Of a stretch of 28,524 bases of DNA, positions 24,910 through 28,524 are shown piece by piece; position 1 is the stretch's first letter; the number at the start of each line of letters is the position of its first letter. This stretch comes from Phocaeicola_A sp964514145 (GTDB lineage Bacteria; Bacteroidota; Bacteroidia; Bacteroidales; Bacteroidaceae): assembly GCA_964514145.1 (NCBI GenBank), contig CAZEPM010000011.1, positions 1 to 28,524 on the forward strand, written 5' to 3'. The notes beneath the pieces were generated by a model that was not told the origin of the DNA, made no database searches, and worked only from the letters and a program-made list of their open reading frames with translations. A program made the translations under genes and the position numbers.

Positions 24910-25821
24910 ATGTGGAAAAGCTGGTTTTATTTCTCGCTCGCCGACCGTCGGAGCATTGCTGTGCTGCTCGTTGTAGCCGGCTGTTTGTTAACAGCAAACT
25001 TGTTACATCTCGATAAAGAGGACGAAAGGCAGCAGACCGACACAGAAGAACTAGACCGGTTTATGGCTGCGGTGACAAAAGCGGAGCAGACACGCAGGCA
25101 AGCGTATCTACCGACAAACACACAACCTGCTGCAAGCTTGTTTGTTTTCGATCCCAATAGCATTGATGCCGACGGCCTTTCCCGTTTGGGACTGTCCCCG
25201 TTTGTAGCCAACAACATCATTAAATACAGAAATAAAGGAGGGAGGTTTCGTCAGGCATCAGACCTAAAACGCATCTATGGGCTCAGCGAGACTCAATACG
25301 AGCAACTGGCGCCCTACATTGCTATCGCCCCCGTCCGGCCAACGCCACAGCCTGAACACATTGCTCCACCACCGGAAACAGCTCCGACACCTGCCGTGCC
25401 CCATACGTCTTACACGGAAAAATACCCGGAAGGAACCGTCATCGATCTCAATGCAGCCGACACGACAGAGCTGAAAAAGATTCCCGGTATCGGCAGTTAC
25501 TACGCCCGCCAAATCGTGCAGTACGGGCGTACGCTGGGTGGCTATGCAGACGTTGGTCAACTCAAAGAAATAAGTGGTCTGCCAGAAAACATTGCACAAT
25601 GGTTTACGATCAACACCCCGCCTCATCCTTCATTGCGCATCAACTATTGGGATGTAGAACGTCTGCGGCGTCATCCTTACCTCTCGTTTTATCAGGCACG
25701 CACCATCGTCGAACACCGGCACAAGTACGGACGCATCACAGATCTGTCTGCGCTTTCGCTCTATCCGGAGTTTACGGCAGAAGACCTGCGCCGTCTGCAA
25801 CCTTATGTACGTTTTGATTAA
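24910..25821 (+). CDS. Membrane-anchored protein with three helix-hairpin-helix units
   Basis: The product has 303 residues. One membrane helix covers about 14-34 (RSIAVLLVVAGCLLTANLLH). Three ComEA-like helix-hairpin-helix units follow: about 78-138 (DPNSIDADGLSRLGLSPFVA), 176-234 (IDLNAADTTELKKIPGIGSY, the best preserved, with the PGIG hairpin) and 243-300 (degenerate, LSFYQARTIVEHRHKYGR). A proline-rich linker covers 141-167. The fold usually binds the DNA backbone without sequence preference, and in ComEA it holds incoming DNA outside the membrane. A competence role is possible but not shown; no other com gene is in the window. It starts 3 bp after the symporter gene, and its stop is 1 bp from the stop of the convergent U32 gene. 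Confidence 0.88.
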   Translation: MWKSWFYFSLADRRSIAVLLVVAGCLLTANLLHLDKEDERQQTDTEELDRFMAAVTKAEQTRRQAYLPTNTQPAASLFVFDPNSIDADGLSRLGLSPFVANNIIKYRNKGGRFRQASDLKRIYGLSETQYEQLAPYIAIAPVRPTPQPEHIAPPPETAPTPAVPHTSYTEKYPEGTVIDLNAADTTELKKIPGIGSYYARQIVQYGRTLGGYADVGQLKEISGLPENIAQWFTINTPPHPSLRINYWDVERLRRHPYLSFYQARTIVEHRHKYGRITDLSALSLYPEFTAEDLRRLQPYVRFD

Positions 25822-25822
25822 C

Positions 25823-27097
25823 TTATTCGACAAGGCCTCGCAACCGGCGTTCTTCGGCCGTGCTAACCAATTTATAGAGTTTGTCGCTGGGACGTATCTT
25901 CTCAGGAACTTTAAACGACACCCGTACACCTTTCTCCACATGGGCTACCGATTTCAGATCGACTCGCGGGTCTTCGAGTGTCAAGAAAAGAGCACCCGTT
26001 GTCGGACCGGTAATCAACAATTTGTCTCCGGCGTGCATGTCAGAAGCCTCAACCAGAAATTCAGCTACGCCAAGTTGAGAGAAATATTTCACTCCCTTAC
26101 CCACATAGACCTTTCGCTCGGTAGCCTCAGAACCATAATTCTTGCTCCATTCGCCCAAACGCTGCCCCAGATAGTAACCATTCCAGAACCCGCGATTGAA
26201 CACAGTCTTCAGGCGTTCGTCCCAAGCTGCGACCTTATCAGAAGAGAAAGTACCATCCAGACAGGCTGCAATGGCTTGCTTGTAACATTCCACCACGGTG
26301 TAGACATATTCAGGACCACGCGCACGCCCTTCAATCTTAAACACGCGCACCCCGGCATCAATCATTTCGTCAATGAAATGAATCGTCTTCAAATCTTTGG
26401 GTGACATAATATATTTGTTGTCTACCTCCAGTTCTATGTCACTCTCACGGTCTTTCACCCAATATGCCCTGCGGCACACCTGCATGCAGGCACCGCGATT
26501 GGCCGAAGTCCCAAGTTCGTGCAGACTCAAATAACATTTGCCGGAAACTGCCATACACAAAGCACCATGACAAAACATCTCTATGCGTACCGGTTGTCCA
26601 CCGGGACCGCAAATCTGTTCGTCCACAATCTGTCGGTAAATCTCGCGAACTTGCTTCAGATTGAGTTCACGGGCCAGTACCACCACATCGGCAAAGCGTG
26701 CATAAAACCGTAAGGCCTCAATGTTCGAGATATTAAGTTGAGTAGACAAATGCACCTCCTGCCCTATCTGATTGCAATAACTCATCACAGCAATATCGGC
26801 AGCGATCACAGCCGAAATTCCTGCAGCCTTAGCCGCATCGACAATGCGTCTCATCAACGCCATATCTTCATCATAGATAATGGTATTGACAGTGAGATAG
26901 CTCTTGACGCCATGCGCCTCACACGTAGCGGCAATCTCACGCAAATCGTCAATCGTAAAAGTATTGGCCGAACGTGCACGCATATTCAGATTCTCAATAC
27001 CGAAATAAACAGAATCAGCCTTAGCCTGAATAGCTGAAGCCAACGACTCGCGCGAACCTACCGGCGCCATGATCTCAAAATCACTGAGTGTATACAT
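25823..27097 (-). CDS. U32 family protein (annotated as peptidase; probably an RNA hydroxylation factor)
   Basis: The product has 424 residues from ATG 27097 (MYTLSDFEIMAPVGS). The frame continues upstream to 27268, but that part is low quality and crosses the promoter box at 27118-27125. The U32 signature EMFCHGALCMAVSGKCYLS is at 173-191, with further cysteines at 204 and 208 (RGACMQVCRR) that could help bind an iron-sulfur cluster, as in characterised U32 proteins. The N-terminal part is a TIM-barrel type (APVGSRESLASAIQAKADSV) and a C-terminal beta domain follows. Characterised bacterial members (TrhP, RlhA, UbiU/V) are hydroxylation factors for tRNA, 23S rRNA or ubiquinone rather than proteases. 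The divergent dusB neighbour supports RNA modification. Confidence 0.9.
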   Translation of the reverse strand: MYTLSDFEIMAPVGSRESLASAIQAKADSVYFGIENLNMRARSANTFTIDDLREIAATCEAHGVKSYLTVNTIIYDEDMALMRRIVDAAKAAGISAVIAADIAVMSYCNQIGQEVHLSTQLNISNIEALRFYARFADVVVLARELNLKQVREIYRQIVDEQICGPGGQPVRIEMFCHGALCMAVSGKCYLSLHELGTSANRGACMQVCRRAYWVKDRESDIELEVDNKYIMSPKDLKTIHFIDEMIDAGVRVFKIEGRARGPEYVYTVVECYKQAIAACLDGTFSSDKVAAWDERLKTVFNRGFWNGYYLGQRLGEWSKNYGSEATERKVYVGKGVKYFSQLGVAEFLVEASDMHAGDKLLITGPTTGALFLTLEDPRVDLKSVAHVEKGVRVSFKVPEKIRPSDKLYKLVSTAEERRLRGLVE

Positions 27098-27117
27098 AGA
27101 TTCTGATTTTGTATATG

Positions 27118-27125
27118 CAAAGATA
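27118..27125 (-). promoter_or_regulatory. -7 element of the U32 gene
   Basis: The minus strand reads TATCTTTG, a full TAnnTTTG match 20 bp before the ATG at 27097. It sets the start of the gene, because a longer frame would begin upstream of the promoter. Confidence 0.7.
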
Positions 27126-27281
27126 TACGATTCTTTCCATATCCCGCCCTTCCTCCGGCATTTACCGTAAAATGACCCGAAAAAAGGCTTGTACGCATCC
27201 GGACAACCCAGGGAACCACAGAGAGACTTTTCATCATCACCATGCTTTTTTGTAATTTTACCACCCAATCGACAAGGAATT

Positions 27282-28283
27282 ATGAAAATCAGAGATATTG
27301 ACCTAGGAACCTATCCGGTAGTTTTGGCACCGATGGAAGACGTGACCGACATAGCTTTCCGACTGATGTGCAAGCGGTTTGGTGCAGATTTAGTCTACAC
27401 AGAATTCGTATCGAGCGACGCGCTCATCCGCTCTGTAAACAAGACCATGCAGAAACTCGTCATCAGCCAAGAAGAACGACCGGTAGCCATCCAAATTTAC
27501 GGAAAAGACAAAACAGCCATGGTGGAAGCCGCAAAAATCGTGGAAGAAGCCCAACCCGACATCCTAGACCTCAACTTTGGCTGCCCCGTGAAACGTGTGG
27601 CCGGCAAAGGAGCCGGAGCCGGCATGCTGCAAAACATTCCGGCCATGCTGGAAATTACACGTGCTGTGGTAGACGCCGTAAAAATCCCCGTTACCGTAAA
27701 AACACGGCTGGGATGGGACGCCGAACATCGCATCATTGTCGACTTGGCCGAACGTCTGCAAGACTGCGGCATCGAAGCACTTACGATTCACGGACGAACA
27801 CGGGCACAAATGTATACCGGCGAAGCTGACTGGACACTTATCGGAGCCGTCAAACAAAACCCGCGCATACACATCCCAATCATCGGCAACGGAGACATCA
27901 CAACGCCCCAACGCGCCAAGGAATGTTTTGAGTGTTACGGCGTAGATGCCGTTATGATTGGTCGTGGAAGTTTTGGGCGACCATGGATATTCAAGGAAGT
28001 CAAACATTATTTGAAGACCGGCGAAGAATTGCCGCCTTTGTCTTTTGGATGGAAAATGGACGTCTTGCGCGAAGAAATCCGCCAAAGCATAGACCGGATT
28101 GACGAGCGTCGCGGCATCTTACACATCCGGCGGCATCTGGCTGCCACGCCGCTGCTAAAAGGATTATCCAACTTCAGAGACACGCGCATCGCCATGCTTC
28201 GGGCAGAAACGGCAGACGATTTGTTTCGCATTTTAGACGAGATTCAAAATCGTTGGGGAACAGACCCGACTCCTGAGGCCTGA
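27282..28283 (+). CDS. dusB: tRNA-dihydrouridine synthase, DusB type
   Basis: The product has 333 residues from ATG 27282 (AAGGA lies upstream); the open frame begins at 27189, but the extra 31 residues match nothing in the family. The FMN-binding TIM barrel starts VVLAPMEDVTDIAFRLMC. The catalytic cysteine is C101 in LNFGCPVKRVAGKGAGAGML. K140 in TVKTRLGW, H170 in IHGRTR, IIGNGDI and MIGRGSFGRPW complete the FMN site. A C-terminal helical domain binds the tRNA (RRHLAATPLLKGLSNFR). It reduces specific uridines in the D-loop of tRNA using FMN and NADPH. It is divergent from the U32 gene across about 185 bp. The DusB rather than DusA/C assignment follows from the GCP-x-K-x-V pattern and the C-terminal part. 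Confidence 0.93.
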   Translation: MKIRDIDLGTYPVVLAPMEDVTDIAFRLMCKRFGADLVYTEFVSSDALIRSVNKTMQKLVISQEERPVAIQIYGKDKTAMVEAAKIVEEAQPDILDLNFGCPVKRVAGKGAGAGMLQNIPAMLEITRAVVDAVKIPVTVKTRLGWDAEHRIIVDLAERLQDCGIEALTIHGRTRAQMYTGEADWTLIGAVKQNPRIHIPIIGNGDITTPQRAKECFECYGVDAVMIGRGSFGRPWIFKEVKHYLKTGEELPPLSFGWKMDVLREEIRQSIDRIDERRGILHIRRHLAATPLLKGLSNFRDTRIAMLRAETADDLFRILDEIQNRWGTDPTPEA

Positions 28284-28439
28284 GTATCCTCATCGAACAT
28301 TCTCTCTTTTGCCTGCCCTGCCACATCCGTTCATGGAACAGGCCTGATAAACACGCTGGCAAAGGCGCATTCCCACGCTGACAGGCTCTTGTCTGCAAGA
28401 CAACGACACGCTGTCGACACCAGTCCTAACCACCCGCAC

Positions 28440-28497
28440 AAAAAAAGTGCGGACACTCTCGCCATTCCCCTTGCGAAAGGAAAGAGACTGTCCGCGC
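28440..28497 (-). terminator. Minus-strand terminator of a gene beyond the right edge
   Basis: On the minus strand, arms GCGCGGACAGTCTC (28497-28484) and GAGAGTGTCCGCAC (28460-28447) pair over 14 positions with two imperfect pairs, followed by seven T (28446-28440). It implies a minus-strand gene ending near 28498-28507 (stops TGA at 28498-28500 and TAA at 28505-28507 in different frames), of which too little is in the window to identify. The stretch 28284-28439 after dusB holds nothing I can call. Confidence 0.8.
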
Positions 28498-28524
28498 TCA
28501 ATGTTTACGTGAGTTCGGGATAAG

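Noticed and set aside
27098..27268. Upstream extension of the U32 protein by 57 residues
   Set aside because: It crosses a full promoter box, and the family starts at MYTLSDFEIMAPVG-like sequence.
27189..27281. Upstream extension of DusB by 31 residues
   Set aside because: DusB proteins start close to the flavin-binding LAPM motif, and a Shine-Dalgarno-like AAGGA precedes the ATG at 27282.
28284..28439. A gene or RNA after dusB
   Set aside because: No frame with a start and domain, and no structured RNA I recognise; only short hairpins such as TTGTCT/AGACAA.

Overview
The window looks like chromosomal DNA of a Bacteroidota bacterium, most likely of the order Bacteroidales. The evidence is two SusC/SusD pairs, lipoproteins with SusD-style signal peptides, an ECF sigma factor/FecR/STN-SusC signalling set, a 58-residue histone H1-like protein, and repeated matches to the Bacteroidota -7 promoter box TAnnTTTG. 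GC content by eye is moderate, so Prevotellaceae or Bacteroidaceae is plausible; I cannot name a genus. A run of 100 N (17524-17623) marks an assembly join, so the order of the two sides rests on scaffolding.

Left part, all on the minus strand (17501 down to 1). Block A (8496 to 1) reads: promoter, ECF sigma factor, FecR anti-sigma factor, SusC with an N-terminal STN signalling domain, SusD, DUF4843 lipoprotein, PKD-like lipoprotein (cut by the window edge). This is a self-contained surface-signalling nutrient uptake locus: ligand binding at SusC/SusD should be relayed through STN to FecR and the sigma factor. Block B (17016 to 8823) reads: SusC without STN, SusD, zinc metallopeptidase lipoprotein, DUF4302 lipoprotein, BACON-domain lipoprotein. 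Neither block carries a glycoside hydrolase. Block B has a protease and block A has the SusCD-plus-two-lipoproteins layout that I recall from a peptide-binding system, so peptides or proteins are a better guess than glycans as substrates.

Block B has the most unusual content. The last two lipoproteins share a C-terminal module of about 140 residues attached to unrelated N-terminal parts. The block is bracketed by two nearly identical 80-bp direct repeats (8521-8599 and 17731-17810). Its upstream region holds two 9-base C tracts, one inside a possible small gene where gain or loss of a single base would end translation almost at once.

Right part (17836-28524) is ordinary core genome: a histone-like protein, an ArgE/DapE-type M20 deacylase, a long-chain acyl-CoA ligase, prfB (without a programmed frameshift) with a small membrane protein and a CYTH protein, a VanZ-like protein divergent from a sodium:neurotransmitter-type symporter and a triple helix-hairpin-helix protein, then a U32 family protein divergent from a DusB-type tRNA dihydrouridine synthase. 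The last two are probably both RNA-modification enzymes. A minus-strand terminator near the right edge implies another gene ending just beyond or at the edge. I saw no tRNA, rRNA, CRISPR array, transposase or phage gene.
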